DNA from: Orobanche coerulescens
Lineage: Eukaryota; Streptophyta; Magnoliopsida; Lamiales; Orobanchaceae
DNA length: 64,000 nt
Reading direction: 5' to 3'
Assembly: GCA_033398695.1 (NCBI GenBank)
Contig: CM065802.1
Location: 79,842,096 to 79,906,095, forward strand
A program made the position numbers and the translations under genes. Within the stretch, counting starts at the first letter, position 1; every line of letters starts with the position of its first letter. The notes beneath the pieces are model-generated. The model searched no databases, was not told the DNA's origin, and saw nothing but the letters and a program-made list of their open reading frames with translations. Of the stretch, positions 33,090 through 45,717 are shown piece by piece.

Positions 33090-35483
33090 ACCTACACTTT
33101 TGGACCGCGACCTTCTACAAAATCAGATAGCTTGCTCCTATCTCCGGTCATGTGACGAGAGCATCCACTATCAAAGTACCAGATATCCTCCTCTAGAATG
33201 TCTTGTAACAAAGAAATTAGGTAGATTTAGGTCCCCTTTGATTTTTGGGTCCATATATGTTAGTTCCTTTAGGTACCCAAACTTTCCTGACAGCAATTGG
33301 TTTACTGTAGGATGTATTCGGTACAGTGTTGCGATATCTACGGGGGGCATATCCGTAGTTGTTATAATCATGATAATTACTATGCATGTAAAATTTAGGG
33401 TTATTATTATTATTTCAGTACGAGTGCCGTCTAGGAGGTGGAGCCATTTTCTTAGGCCTAACAGCTTGTCTTCTGGGTCTCCAGTTGGATTCCCAGTGCT
33501 GTTGTCGATACTGAACTGGCATCTGCTGTCTTGAGGGATAACGGGGCTCCTGTATCCAGTGCCTAGGCGCGCTGTACTGAGAGTACTGCAGTGCGGGCCT
33601 TTGGTGATTGGATACCGCCTTCTTTCTGAATGACTGTCGGCTTTGATGATATGCTTGTGGAGCATGCTGTTGATTCCGCCTTCTGAGTGGCTTTTGGTTC
33701 CACTGTCTCGAATAGTAGAGTTGTGGGGGCGGAATTGCAGCCTTCGATTTCTCGGTACAGCAGGTTCCTTTATGGGACTAGGAGTATCTTCCGATTCTGG
33801 AATGTGTTCCACACTCTTGACGAACACTGTACTAGATTTCCCTTTGTTCGAACATGAGCTGTATCCTAAGCCACTTTTATCATGAGCATGTTGCCCAGTG
33901 CTCAGGATTTCTTCCATTCTTTTGGACGATTTTTCAAAAGACTTCAGAATGGTCTCAAGTTCAGTTTCTCGCTTTTCGAGAGTTGTGATTTTGGTTTGTA
34001 GTAGAACCAAATCATTTGTCTTGCTCTCATTGTGGGTTTTCACCTCATTTAGTTCATGAGCAAGTTGATGAATGCTCTCCATGAGTTTTTCAAACTCGAC
34101 CTTGCTGGTTTCACAATCAAGAGACATATTTTCATAGTTTATTTTCAGCAAGTCATTTTCATCTTTCAGCTCTAAATTTGTTAATTGAAGCTGTATATTC
34201 TCGATTTTAGAGTCTCATGGGCCTTTGAATGTTTTTAAATTCATTCATCATATTTTCGAAAGTATGAGATGCATTAGGTGGAATAACCGAGTTGAACTTA
34301 CCTCATCGTCATTGTCTTCACCTTCCTGAACATCTTTGGCCATAAAGCACATGTATGCTTTATCATCGAACTCATCGTCGGATGAATCACTTTCATGACC
34401 ACCAAGACATTCTCGCAGATTTGGATGGTGTGGGGAGGCTTCGATTCTCCAATCGGGGCCTTAAGCTTGTCTTTCCAAGCACGTCTTCTTTCATCTCTCT
34501 CTTGTTGCTCGGCCTCGTGCAATCTTTGGACTTTGGGATGAGGACATTTGTTTGCATAATGGCACGGTTTCCTGCAGCTTATAGCACGAGTTAGCATCAC
34601 CGGATGATGTTTCAGTATTTACCTTGTTGATGTGTTTGGGCTGTAGGAGTCTTTCAGTCGCTTGATGAACTTTTTGAATTTATGCATTAGAAGCGCCATT
34701 TCATCTTGGGACGTGATGTCGTAAATCCATCGGCATTCTTGTGACCAAGGCCCGACGAGCTAGGCATGCTTTGTGTCGACGGTTCGATACATGAAGCCGA
34801 GAGTGTGACCTTTGAAGGAGATTCTTGACTTTCTCTCTTCACAATGTCATACTCAAAAGCATTAAGGTCGAGAAGAGATCAAAAGTGGATATTTCATTAA
34901 GATTACAGGATACACGCATAGCCGTGGTCTTAATGTCCCATCAGTGGGAGAGATCTCAAATTTTTTAAGTTTTTCTCCTTTTGGGTGTAAATCTTGCCCA
35001 ACGCTTCAAGTTCACCAACAATACCGGTAAATGAGGTCAAGTTCCTCAAGTGTTTCCGTTGGTTTCATTTCAAAAGATTCAATTCTTTGAGTAAGTTTTG
35101 ATATCTTGTTTTCTTTTGAGAGCTCGGCCTCACAAATTAACTTGAGTTTATCCTGCATTTCTTTGGGTCGTTTTGCGGCTCTTTACCTTGAAAACGTGCC
35201 TTTGTCAAGAGTGACAAATAACGCGTTCTTAGCCACGTTGTCGAGATTGGCTCGCTTCCTTTCATCATTGTCCATTGCTCGCGTTCCTTCTCGAGCATTT
35301 CAGATGGGCTTGGCCCTCAATCCTTGCGGCGGATTGACCTTCATGATCTTGATAGGACCATCTGTATAACAAAAATCATCTCTTCGTGCATTCTTTGCCA
35401 AGATGAGCTTCCATTCTAATTCTCCAGTCGTCAAATTCGTTAATAGAGAACATAGGGACTTTGTTAATCATAGAAGTATCCAT
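33090..35483 (-). pseudogene. Copia-3 gag and protease start
   Basis: The minus-strand start at 35483 gives INEFDDWRIRMEAHLGK, then a stop (TGA) and further frameshifts. A zinc knuckle of the form CRKPCHYANKCPHPK lies at about 34580-34530, with the Gly of the CCHC motif replaced by Cys. After a break comes a coiled-coil stretch (34151-33900, with LLQTKITTLEKRETELE), and the long frame continues to 33171. The protease active-site region WYFDSGCSRHMTGDRSKL is at about 33180-33125, after which similarity stops. All parts are gag-protease. The element cannot be autonomous. Confidence 0.8.
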
Positions 35484-35581
35484 ACTGATAATATAGGAAT
35501 GAAAGAGACTGTTTTGAAAATAAGTGATTTGAATCTGATTCGGTTAAAAAGAAATACGACTGATTCTTTTTAGAATCAACC

Positions 35582-35593
35582 GCTCCGATACCA
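35582..35593 (-). other. Copia-3 primer-binding site
   Basis: Minus strand TGGTATCGGAGC lies two bases from the LTR end at 35596. It is the same variant of the tRNA-Met site as in Copia-1. Confidence 0.8.
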
Positions 35594-35595
35594 CT

Positions 35596-36738
35596 TGTTG
35601 GCCACTTAAGTATACTGGATACAGTTTGGAAAATAGTTTAAACAACAAACTATACGGATTCTAAATCTGAGTGCGTAGCGGAAGTCTTGGATACAGTAAG
35701 TTGCCGTGGATACAGCAACGAAGTGTATGGTGTATACTTAATATATCACAGTAATTTAAAACAGTAAAAGCTGAAGGTAAATAACACAGTAATTAAAGTG
35801 GTTCGAGGTAAACCCCTCTACGTCCACTGGTCCTCCACACAGGAGTAAAATGTTAATTTATAATTACTGCGTACACAACTACGTAATTATAATCAAACCT
35901 ATCCTTGTATCGTTCACACAGATTGATACAAAGAATGTCGCTTTCAACCGTTCACACAGATTGGTTAAAGCTTCCTTCTTGACTAGCTTCTTCACACACA
36001 GTTCCAAAGCTTCGTCCTTATTCGTCCCACACAGGTCAGAATAACTTGTTGAGTTCACACAGAGCTCGGTTTTTACACAGAGGTAAAAGGTAGGTAACTA
36101 GGTAAGAACAGAAGCTTTGAATATGAAGTTCTTGAGCTGATGATGGCTGTTCTTGATTTTGAACACTGTATATCTCTTTCGTTCTTAGTTGCAGTAAGCT
36201 TTGGAGATATGTTTGCTCTGATGATAACTATTGATAGCTTGAGTGTTAGGTTACTTGATTAATCGATCTTCAATGTCTTCATAAGATATATATAGTTTCA
36301 AGAATGTATCCGTTGAGATGTATCCGTTTGAATGAGATTCCGTTCTAACGGATTATGACACGATCTGGATTTCGGGATTAAGAAGATCGAAGGCGCGATT
36401 TAAATACTTTATCCTTGAGTATTTAAATACTTCTTTGTTCAACGGGACTTGACTTGTGTTCCTTCTTGTCTGTTGTGAGTCAGATGGAAGATAAGCGTAT
36501 TTTGAGTTTCGACAGTTTCCATACTTGGTCTTTTACAAGTCTACTTGTCATCTTGAGGAGCTTTGCTTAAATGCCGATTCGAGGCGTGTCTTCGATACAG
36601 ATGAAGCCTCAAAGCTTCGATACGCTTCCTTATCGTATACGGATTGGCATATATGTCAAAACCTCTTTATCAAATATGATTCGATACAGGGATCGGGTAT
36701 CCCAGCTGTTTCGATTTAGGGTATTTGTTTTCCTAACA
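35596..36738 (-). repeat. Copia-3 5' LTR
   Basis: 1143 bp, TGTTGGCC to CCTAACA on the plus strand. It has cttcacacagag-type repeated words (35830-36060) and, on the minus strand, a promoter-like CTATATATATC near 36285-36298. The 3' partner LTR is absent from the window. Confidence 0.82.
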
Positions 36739-37469
36739 AGAGATGATATGAATCGACCTCTACCTCGAGTAGAACAAGTAGAATTGGATGGAGGAAGGTT
36801 CAAGAAGTTGAATACACCTACATTTGAGATAAAAGTGGATCTTACAGTATAGGATTGCATAAGGACTATAGAGAATATGTTCCAGTATAGTAAGGTATCT
36901 GAAGAGAATAAGGTACTTTATGCATTTTTAATGTTACGGGGCAGTACAGGTCATTGGTGGCATACGATAAGTGCTATTGAGAATGTAGCAACAATAGCTT
37001 CGATTAAGTTTAAAGAACTCTTCAGAAACAAGTGCTTTATAGATCTTGTTCACGCGATACAGATGAATGAATTTATACAGTTGAAATAGGGAAGTATGAC
37101 GGTTTCAGACTATATCTGCAAGTTCGAATCACTGTCCGTGTTTGTCGAGCATATGGTTAGCACTAAGCACTGAAAGTGGAGAGGTTCCTTGAAGACTTAA
37201 GACCAGAACTCTATGGAGATGTCAGCATGGCAGGAATTTAGGGGATGACTTTTCAATAGTTTCTGAGAGAGCTTTGGTGGCAGAACAGGCAGAACTGAGA
37301 ATTCAATAGGCACGAGAGGTTCGGTGACAATTTGCTCAACGACAAGGCCAACGCTGCTTAAGAGTGAAAAGAAGAGGCCACCTTAATTTCAGAACCCAAG
37401 ATCTAGTTTCCCATCTAAGAAGGGGAAAGAACAATGAGATCCAAGTCAGCATATGAGGTATGAAGAGGG
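36739..37469 (+). pseudogene. Gypsy-2 gag, first part
   Basis: Frames 36739-36852 and 36877-37089 read as a retrotransposon gag core: KKLNTPTFEIKVD, then MFQYSKVSEENKVLYAFLMLRG, HWW and FKELFRNKCF. Stops at 36850 and 37087 and later shifts break it. It runs up to the TRgag-2 border, where gaggg is duplicated. The start of gag lies beyond the Copia-3 border. Confidence 0.75.
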
Positions 37470-38649
37470 TGTTGTGTCGAGAATTAAACTCTCTGACCGG
37501 CGATCGCCTCGGAGATCGGGCGACCTAGCCAGCTGAAAGCCAGGCGAATCGCCGACCGGCTGACTGGCGACCTAGCCTTAGCCCAGCAGACAAGACAAAT
37601 CGGCCAATCGAAGGTCCCAGGACAAGTCCCGGTGCCGAGCGATCGACATCAAATACGATCGTCTCTCGGTACTCGGCGACCGACTCCTGGCGGCCGACTA
37701 GCGGACGATCATCTCTCGGTACTCGGCGACCGACTCCTGGAGACCGACTAGCGGATGATCATCTCTCGGCACTTACCGACCGACCCTTGGTGACCGACCT
37801 CTGCCGACCTCGGTGACCAGCTAGAGACGACCGCATCATGCCGATAGTCATCCAGTCGGCAAAGGCCGAGTCTCAGGACAGACACCACGTGCAAGATCCG
37901 AGACAAGATCCGCATATCACGGATCGTTGACCACAGCCTGTCAGCATCCGTCCACCAGCCGACAAGCCCGCCGAAAGTTGTCAGTAGGGCAGCATGTGAC
38001 AGTGACTCCGGACGCGTGCTGGCTCCTCATTGGACCGCCCAGCTGTAGCCTTGGACTTTAGGCAGACTGCCAGCATCTACCTTGGACTTTAGTCCGACAG
38101 CCAGTGTGATCGGCCCATTATAATATTGGTCGGCAGATGATCGCCCCATTATTATAATGGCCGGAAGGCGATCGCCCGCCAGAAGACAAGGCTCCGCTGC
38201 CCCTATATATACAAGGCTCCCAGCACTTGTCCAAGGACCGAAATTCTAACTCTCTAAACACTCTGCATTATCGCTATTTCAGCATACAGAATCAATACAC
38301 AGCACTTGTCTATCTCCAACTCTTGGCAATAGCTATCATTCGGTACTTACTTCTCCCGGCCTCTCTCATCAAGAAGACGATCGGCAGGGACGAAGAACAC
38401 CGAGCTTCGCTCAAGAGCCGGATTAACAGAGTCTTTTTACACTCATTGTATTTAGATTTCTCACATTAATACTTGTATCCACGAATATTTGTATTAATAA
38501 CATCTCGCGAGAGCATTCAAGCCCGGGCCTAACAAACGGAGCAAATCTTGTGTTTATTCATATTCTCTCGGAAGTGCTCCCGCAAATTGTTGTTTGTTGT
38601 CCGTCTTCCAGCAGTATTAATCTTTGGATAAATATTTTGGGCAACAACA
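37470..38649 (+). repeat. TRgag-2 5' LTR
   Basis: TGTTGTGTCGAG to GCAACAACA. It contains GGCGATCGCC boxes (37503, 38167), repeated ctctcggtactcggcgacc blocks (37670-37790), and a TATA-like ctatatatac at about 38202-38211 followed by the presumed transcription start. It is similar to 40915-42108 but with short indels at C/G-rich sites and an 11 bp gap near 38042. Confidence 0.92.
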
Positions 38650-38668
38650 ATTGGCGCTAGAAGAAGGG
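38650..38668 (+). other. TRgag-2 primer-binding site
   Basis: ATTGGCGCTAGAAGAAGGG directly follows the 5' LTR. The TTGGCGC start recalls the TGGCGCC-type primer sites (not tRNA-iMet) of Tat/Athila gypsy elements. The exact tRNA is uncertain. Confidence 0.55.
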
Positions 38669-38777
38669 GATCTAACCCTCAAATTTTTATTCCTACCGTC
38701 TCGAAGAACACTCACTGTTCTCGGGGCAGATACTTGAAGTGACACTCACTGCGCTTCAAAGAAATCTTTCAGAAATC

Positions 38778-40007
38778 ATGTCTTCCGCCTCCGCGTCGAA
38801 GAAAGCCGATGGCCAGCCGGCCAGACGCCTCGTTCCGTCCCAGTCCGAGCCACAACTGATGGTGGAAGGTAGCCGCCGCGGTCAGAGACGCTCGATCCCA
38901 TCCCTGGACGGCGGCCCAAGCCTCTCGCTCGATCGGTTCCGAACTAATGAATAGATCGAAGAGGCCATAGCCATCCTTCAGGAGCGACGGAGTGCTCTCA
39001 ACGCGCCTCCCGCTATCACCCCCTCGGCCGTCTGCCGGAAGTCCAAGCGGAAGCACAAGGAGTTACTGGCCGAGCGATCGCCAGGAGGCTCTCGTCCGCA
39101 AGAAGAGGCGCTCGCCAGCCGGGGCACCTCTGTCTTCGATCGCCTGGGCAGTGACCCGACCTGGCGACCGGGGCAGTCCGGCCCCAGCTACGAGACGACG
39201 GAGTTTGAGTCCGTCACCAGGAGCTCGGCCTACCCGACTCCCAGAAGGCAGCCCAGCCATCTGGCTCCCCCTCGCCAAGTAGCCGAGGTCGGAAGCAGTG
39301 GAGTCCGGAGGTCGGTACACGATCGCCTTGGCTCCCGCTCCCAAAGCCGATCAGCAAGCGACTGAGCCACGACGATAGCTGCGATGCAACGTCAACTCGA
39401 CGACATGAAGGCGCTCCTGGAATCCAGGACAGGCGCTAAGAAGACGATCGCCGAGCCAAGCGAGCTGCTCGCGATCGATATCGAGCTCGCCCCTGTGCAG
39501 CACAAGATCGCTCCTCCTCAAACACCCTTGTACGAGGGGCGATCGGACCCCCAAACACACGTGAGCAAGTTCAACATCTACATGACCGGGTGTGAGGCGT
39601 CAGACGCGACCAGGTACCGAATGTTCCCTCTGACGCTCGACGACCTCGCCCACAGGTGGTACGCCTCATTGCCGCCTCGGTCCATCAGCTCCTTTAACCA
39701 GCTGGCGCACGTATTCACGGAGTACTTCGCCACCAGGGTCGCTCGACCGGAAGGTCCCCTTCCCATGATGCAAATCAAGCAGGGAGGAGAAGAGTCCGAC
39801 TCGGACTACATCGACCGGGTAGACGTGATCATCCTCAACGGCGAGCCCGTAAGCGATGAGACCGCCCTCTACGCGGTCCTTGGAGGATTTCAGGGCTTTT
39901 CTCCTATGTTCAGGCATCTCACGAAGAACCAACCGACGACCTACGCAGCCTTCCGGGCTAGAGCCGCAGATTTTCTGGCCAGGCAAAGGTTTCTTCTTAG
40001 CTTGTGA
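38778..40007 (+). pseudogene. TRgag-2 gag
   Basis: A start at 38778 gives a Ser/Arg-rich N-terminus (MSSASASKKADGQPARRL), interrupted by TAG at 38952. A longer frame, 39384-40007, carries a Retrotrans_gag domain: PLYEGRSDPQTHVSKFNIYM, then MFPLTLDDLAHRWYASLPP and FNQLAHVFTEYFATR. No zinc knuckle and no pol follow. Gag of this kind would assemble particles with enzymes supplied by a relative. The frame between 38955 and 39384 is not open. Confidence 0.8.
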
Positions 40008-40914
40008 GTAGCGCGATTGGCGCCCGAACGATGATCTCCCTCCCGATCACCGATATCGACCTACGAATAAAGCCATCGGCAGCCGAGCGACGATCGCCAG
40101 TCTTCCAGCCCGATCGCCGATCATCACGCTACATCACCAAAACCCGGAGGACACGATCGCCATCTACAGTCCAGCATCTAACATGACGGACTAAGGCATA
40201 AGATCGCCTCCACCGCAGATCATAAAGCCATGGTCCTGGTAGTCGATGGAACCGGCTGCTTCGGCCATGCAAGGTCCCTTTCGGCCGAGATCGCCCGCCC
40301 TTCGCTTAAATACGAGGTCGGCGTAGTCTGAGGGCCCTCCAAAATTAATCAGTGGACACGATCGCGCGCCCTCAAAGGATCATCATCTAACATGGTGAAC
40401 CCAGACTATGCAACATGTGCCACAACCCCCATCTCAACGTACACCGTCGAGGTCGGCCATCTCCATGACGGGCCGAGGTGGAAGCAGAGCTAACAAGCCG
40501 CGGGCGTGGAGTTGATTCATCCGACGCTTCCCCGCGCAAGGACTCCTGTAGACCGAGACCGCACGCCCTTCGTTTAAATACGAGGCGAGGCACAACCTAA
40601 CAGAGGAACCTCATAATAAAGTGAGTCACGAGACACTCAATGTCTTCGCGCACCAAGACACGGTCATGGAGTCGGTCCATCGAACTTCGCGACTGTGCAC
40701 GATTCTCAAACAAGCGAAACCATCAAGTTTCCGAGGGGATCGCCAATGTTGTTTTTTGCAGGTACAAGACCGAAAGATAGCTAGCCAATCGACATGATAG
40801 CCCAAGTCCAAATCCAAAGTCAGCTCAACGAGATCGCCCGGCCTCATCCTACACGATCGCCAGCAAGAACCACCTCACCCCATGTCTTCAACATAGGGCA
40901 AGCTGGGGGGAAAT
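40008..40914. other. TRgag-2 3' untranslated interior and polypurine tract
   Basis: About 0.9 kb, rich in cgatcgcc words, with no coding similarity. A purine-rich ctggggggaaat at about 40903-40914, just before the 3' LTR, is the likely polypurine tract. Confidence 0.65.
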
Positions 40915-42108
40915 TGTTGTGTCGAGAATTAAACTCTCCGACCGGCGATCGCCTCGGAGATAGGGCGACCTAGCCACCGCTGAGCAATGAGGCGTAATCG
41001 CCGACGGCAACCAGGCGACCTAGCCTTAGCCCAGCAGACAAGACAAATCGGCCAACCGAAGGTCCCAGGACAAGTCCCGGTGCCGAGCGATCGACATCAA
41101 ATACGATCGTCTCTCGGTACTCGGCGACCGACTCCTGGAGACCGACTAGCGGACGATCATCTCTCGGTACTCGGCGACCGACTCCTCGTGACTGACTAGC
41201 GGACGATCATCTCTCAGCACTTACCGACCGACCCTTGGTGACCGACCTCTGCCGACCTCGGTGACCAGCTAGAGACGACCGCATCATGCCGATAGTCATC
41301 CAGTTGGCAAAGGCCGAGCCTCAGAACAGACACCACGTGCAAGATCCGAGACAAGATCCGCATATCACGGATCGTTGACCACAGCCTGTCAGCATCCGTC
41401 CACCAACCGACAAGCCCGCCGAAAGTTGTCAATAGGGCCGCATGTGACAGTGACTCCGGACGCGTGCTGGCTCCTCATTGGACCGCCCAGCTGGTTGCCG
41501 GCTGTAGCCTTGGACTTTAGGCAGACTACCAGCATCTACCTTGGACTTTAGTCTGACAGCCCGTGTGATCGCCCCATTATAATATTGGACGGCAGATGAT
41601 TACCCCATTATTATAATGGCCGGAAGGCGATCGCCCGCCAGAAGACAAGGCTCCGCTGCCCCTATATATACAAGGCTCCCAGCACTTGTCCAAGGACCGA
41701 AATTCTAACTCTCTAAACACTCTGCATTATCGCGATTTCAGCATACAGAATCAATACACAGCACTTGGCTATCTCCAACTCTTGGCAACAGCTATCATTC
41801 GGTACTTACTTCTCCCGGCCTCTCTCATCAAGAAGACGATCGACAGGGACAAAGAACACCGAGCTTCGCTCAAGAGCCGGATTAACAGAGTCTTTTTACA
41901 CTCATTGTATTTAGATTTCTCACATTAATACTTGTATCCACGAATATTTGTATTAATAACATCTCGCGAGAGCATTCAAGCCCGAGCCTAACAAACCCGG
42001 CAAATCTTGTGTTTATTCATATTCTCTCGGAAGTGCTCCCGCAAATTGTTGTTTGTTGTCCGTCTTCCAGCAGTATTAATCTTCGGATAAATATTTTGGG
42101 CAACAACA
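40915..42108 (+). repeat. TRgag-2 3' LTR
   Basis: 1194 bp partner of 37470-38649, ending GCAACAACA and followed by the duplicated gaggg. It has an extra copy-like ctggttgccgg stretch near 41490 that the 5' LTR lacks. Confidence 0.92.
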
Positions 42109-42113
42109 GAGGG

Positions 42114-45100
42114 TAGACCATTTGTGCCATTATCGGTATGCTCTAACTATGGAAAGCAACATAGTGGAGTTTACTTGTTAGGTTCTAAGGTATGCTTTTC
42201 ATGAGGACAACCGGGACATATGGTGAACATTTTCCCAAACAAGCCAAAACCTAAAGCACAGGAAAGGGTATGCTGGAGTTTTCACTATGACCAAAGAAAA
42301 TGCTGAAGCTAATCTATCTGTTATCACAAGTAACCTTCCTATATTTGGTATTTCAACATTAGTATTATTTGATACTAGTGCTACACATTCACTTGGATCT
42401 ACTAAGTATATGACAAGGCTCAGTAGAGCACTAGAAAAATTTGAGATAGGTTATAATGTAGTGACCCCCTTCAGAGATCCAAAACAAATCAATAAGATCA
42501 TACGAGCCTGTAGTATTCATTCTAAAAAGTATTTTTGACATGAATGACTACGGCAGAATCTTGGGTATGAAATGGTTATCAAAATCTCCTGCTACTGTTG
42601 ACTATCGGAGAAATTTCGTAATGTTCCAACCAACTGGGGAATAACCTTTTTATTTCATCGGGGTTAGTAAGAATTTTAGATTTCTAATAATCCCAGCAAT
42701 GAGGCACAACGTCGGTTAAACAGTGTTTGTGAAGGCTATCTAGTAAGTGTAATGAGCATTGACAAGCAAGATTACTCAAGCGTCAATGAAGTGCCAGTGG
42801 TGAAAGAATATACTGAAGTGTTTCCCGATGATATACTAGGACTGCCACCAGATCGTGAAATAGAGTTTGCGATTAACTTGCAAATGAATAGTACTAATAT
42901 CAAAGTCACTATATAGAATAGCACCAGCAGAATTAAAAGAATTAAAGACCCAGTTGTAAGAGCTGTTAGTTAAAGGCCTTATTAGGCCTAGTTTTTCACC
43001 ATGGGGAGCGCCAATATTGTTCGTTCGTAAGAAGGATGGCTCCTTGAGGATATGTACAGACTATCGAGCGCTCAATAAAGCCACGATCCAGAACAAGTAT
43101 CCTTCACCTCGAAGTGATGACTCATTTGATCAACTTGAAGGTGCGTCTATCTTTTTGAAGATTGGTTTTCGATCAATGTACCATCAACTGAAGATAAAAG
43201 AAGAAGACATCCCAAAAACGGCATTCAGTACGAGGTATGGACACAATGAATTTTTGGTGATGTCATTTGGCCTAACAAATGCCTCAGCAGCATTCATAGA
43301 TTTAATGAATAGGGTGTTTAAAGTCTTCCTCGATACGTTCTTTATTGTGTTTACTGGTGTTATTCTCATATATTAGAAGACCAAAGAATATCATGCAGTG
43401 CATCTAAGGAATTTTTTATCAATATTAAAAGAGAGGTGCCTATATGATAAGTTTAAAAAGTGCGAATTCTGGTTAGACTGAGTGGTATTCGTGGGGCATG
43501 TTATATCTGGAGCAGGGAGTTTAGTAGACCCAAGCAAAGTTGAAGCAATCAATAACTGGCCACAACCCACAAATTCTACAGAAGTACACAGTTTTCTTGA
43601 GCTAGCTGGATATTACCGTCGATTTGTAGAGGGATTCCCCAAAATTGCCTCTCCATTAACACAATTGACTAGAATGAACATTTCCTTCAAGTGGACAGAA
43701 TTATGTGGACAGAGCTTTCAAGAACTGAAGAAGCGGTTGATATCGGCACTGATCTTGACCATTCCAAAGGAAATCAAGGTTTTAAAGTCTACAGTGGTAC
43801 TTCAAAGAACGGTCTAGGTTCTGTATTGATGCAGAATGGTAAAGTATTAGTATATTCTTCTAGGCAATATGAAGGAGTATGAAAAGAACTACCCGACACA
43901 TAATTTAGAACTTGGTGTAGTAATGTTTGCACTTAGATTATGAAGGCATTACCTATCCAGAGAATGCGGTGAAATTTATACTGCTCACAAGGCCTGAAGT
44001 ATTTCTTCACTCAGAAAGAATTAAATATGAGACAGTCGAGATGGTTAGAACTTGTTAAAACTATGATTCTGTTGTCAACTACAACCCTGGTAAAGCTAAT
44101 GTGGTAGCATATGTCTTAAGCAGAAAATCAGTACAATCCATTGCAGCCATGACTTTGATCCAGAAGCCAGAGTTACACGATTTGACGAATATGGATGTAG
44201 AAATTATCCAACATGGATGGCTAGAGGCAAAATTGTCAGCAATAATCCTTCGACCTACCTTAATTGATGGAACTCAACAAGGGCATAAAGATGATCAAGA
44301 CAAATAAAATAAAGAAGAACGTTGAATTAGGAACATCGCCAGACTTCCAATTGTTAGACGATGGTATTATTAGATTTAGAAATTATTTATGTGTGCCTAA
44401 TGTTGAAGATGCTCGTAAATAAATATTATTAGAGAGGTACTCAACACCATATTTAGTACATCCAGGAGCAACCAAAATTTATAGAGACTTGAAATACACT
44501 ATTGGTGGCCAGGTATGAAAGAAGATATTTCACAATATATGGAGCAATGTCTAACATGTCAATAGGTAAAAGAAGAGCATCAAAGACCAGCAGACACCTT
44601 GCAACCTTTATTTATTCCAAAGTGGAAGTGGGAGGACATTATGATGGATTTTATGACAGGTTTAGCAAGAACAGTGAAAGGATACGATCCTATTTGGGTT
44701 ATAGTTGATCGATTGACAAAATTTGCTCACTTTCTTCTAGTTTATTCGACATACTCCAAAGATCGCTATGCTCAACTATATGTACAAGAAATAGTCACAC
44801 TACATGGAGTTCCATTATCTATTGTATCAGAAAGAGATTCACGATTTGTATCAGCTTTTTGGAAGAGCTTGCATGGAGTGTTGGGTCCAATTGTCTTTCA
44901 TCACTACTTATCATCTATAGTCGGATGGGCAATCAGAAAAAACTATACAAACTCATGAAAATATGCTCGGATCTGTGTTATGGACCTTCAGGGCCAATGG
45001 AGTAAGTATTTATCTCTGATTAAATTCTCCTACAATAACAGTTATCAAAGTATAATTGGAATGGCTCCTAATGAAGCTTTGTTATGGCTGGAAGTGTCGA

Positions 45101-45677
45101 TCACCAATACACTAGGATGAGGTTGGTGAAAGAATACTTTTAGGTCTTGATATGATTCAAGAAATGACAGAAGCAGTGTCACTGATAATAGAAAAAATGA
45201 GAACAACACAATTTAGCCAAAAGAGTTAGGCGGATACTAGGAGAAGAGCGCTGGAATTTGTCGTGGGTGATCGAGTAGTCCTGAAAGTCTCTCCAATGAA
45301 GGGAATAATGAGATTTGGTAAGAAATGAAAACTGAGTCCAAGATACATTGGGTCATTTTCTATTAGTGAGTAGTGAAGTAGCTTATCGACTAGAGTTGCC
45401 AGCATCAATGTCTCAGATACATAATGTAATTCACATTTCTCTACTAAGAAAATATATTGCGAATTCATCTCACATTCTCAAGAATGAACCAGTTGAGTTA
45501 GAGTCAGATTTGAGCTACAAGGAGATACCTATAGAAATCTTACTAAGAGAAGTAAAGAAACTCAGAAATAAAGAAATACCACTAGTCAATATGTTGTGGA
45601 GAAATCAACTTGTAGAAGAAGCCATTTGGGGGAGAGAAGATGAAATAAGGGCCAAATACCCTGATCTTTTCAAGTAA
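42114..45677 (+). pseudogene. Gypsy-2 gag end, protease, RT, RNase H, integrase and chromodomain
   Basis: After TRgag-2 the gag resumes with a ruined zinc knuckle (GHMVNIFP, about 42215). The protease keeps LFDTSATHS (about 42366). Reverse transcriptase (43017-43376) has [18 protein letters not shown], but the YVDD site reads FTGV (about 43355), losing both catalytic Asp. RNase H (43482-44000) keeps [14 protein letters not shown]. Integrase pieces lie at 44500-44958, with KWKWEDIMMDFM and VSERDSRFV, and the tail 45348-45677 has MSQIHNVIHISLLRKYI and a chromodomain-like VEEAIWGREDE, ending at the TAA at 45677. Many stops and shifts show an old insertion. The lineage is Tekay/Del-like, as for Gypsy-1. 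Confidence 0.85.
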
Positions 45678-45717
45678 ATTAAATTTTGGGGAAGGAATTT
45701 TTATAAGGATGGGAGGA

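Larger units (their letters stand above)
33081..36738 (-). mobile_element. Copia-3: truncated SIRE/Maximus-like copia element
   Basis: A minus-strand copia element keeps its 5' LTR (35596-36738), primer-binding site, gag and the protease start, but ends abruptly at about 33081, so integrase, reverse transcriptase, RNase H and the 3' LTR are missing. It lies against the start of Gypsy-2 at 36739. A long gag with coiled coil and a single zinc knuckle suits the SIRE/Maximus group. The lineage is tentative. Confidence 0.8.
37465..42113 (+). mobile_element. TRgag-2: non-autonomous gag-only LTR retrotransposon
   Basis: A complete element with LTRs at 37470-38649 (1180 bp) and 40915-42108 (1194 bp) and an exact 5 bp duplication gaggg (37465-37469 and 42109-42113). 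The 2.27 kb interior has a gag-like frame and no pol. The LTRs are rich in the palindrome GGCGATCGCC. A relative begins at 63208. Its primer site differs from the other elements, so it belongs to another gypsy group, perhaps near Tat/Athila. Confidence 0.92.

Noticed and set aside
32869..33534. Open frame of 221 codons on the plus strand
   Set aside because: It spans the CCGCGG-rich block and then the antisense of Copia-3 gag. The composition is low-complexity and no domain is visible.
38227..38469. 80-codon frame occurring twice (also 41686-41928)
   Set aside because: It is duplicated because both copies are LTRs of TRgag-2. It overlaps the promoter and R region and is not gag.
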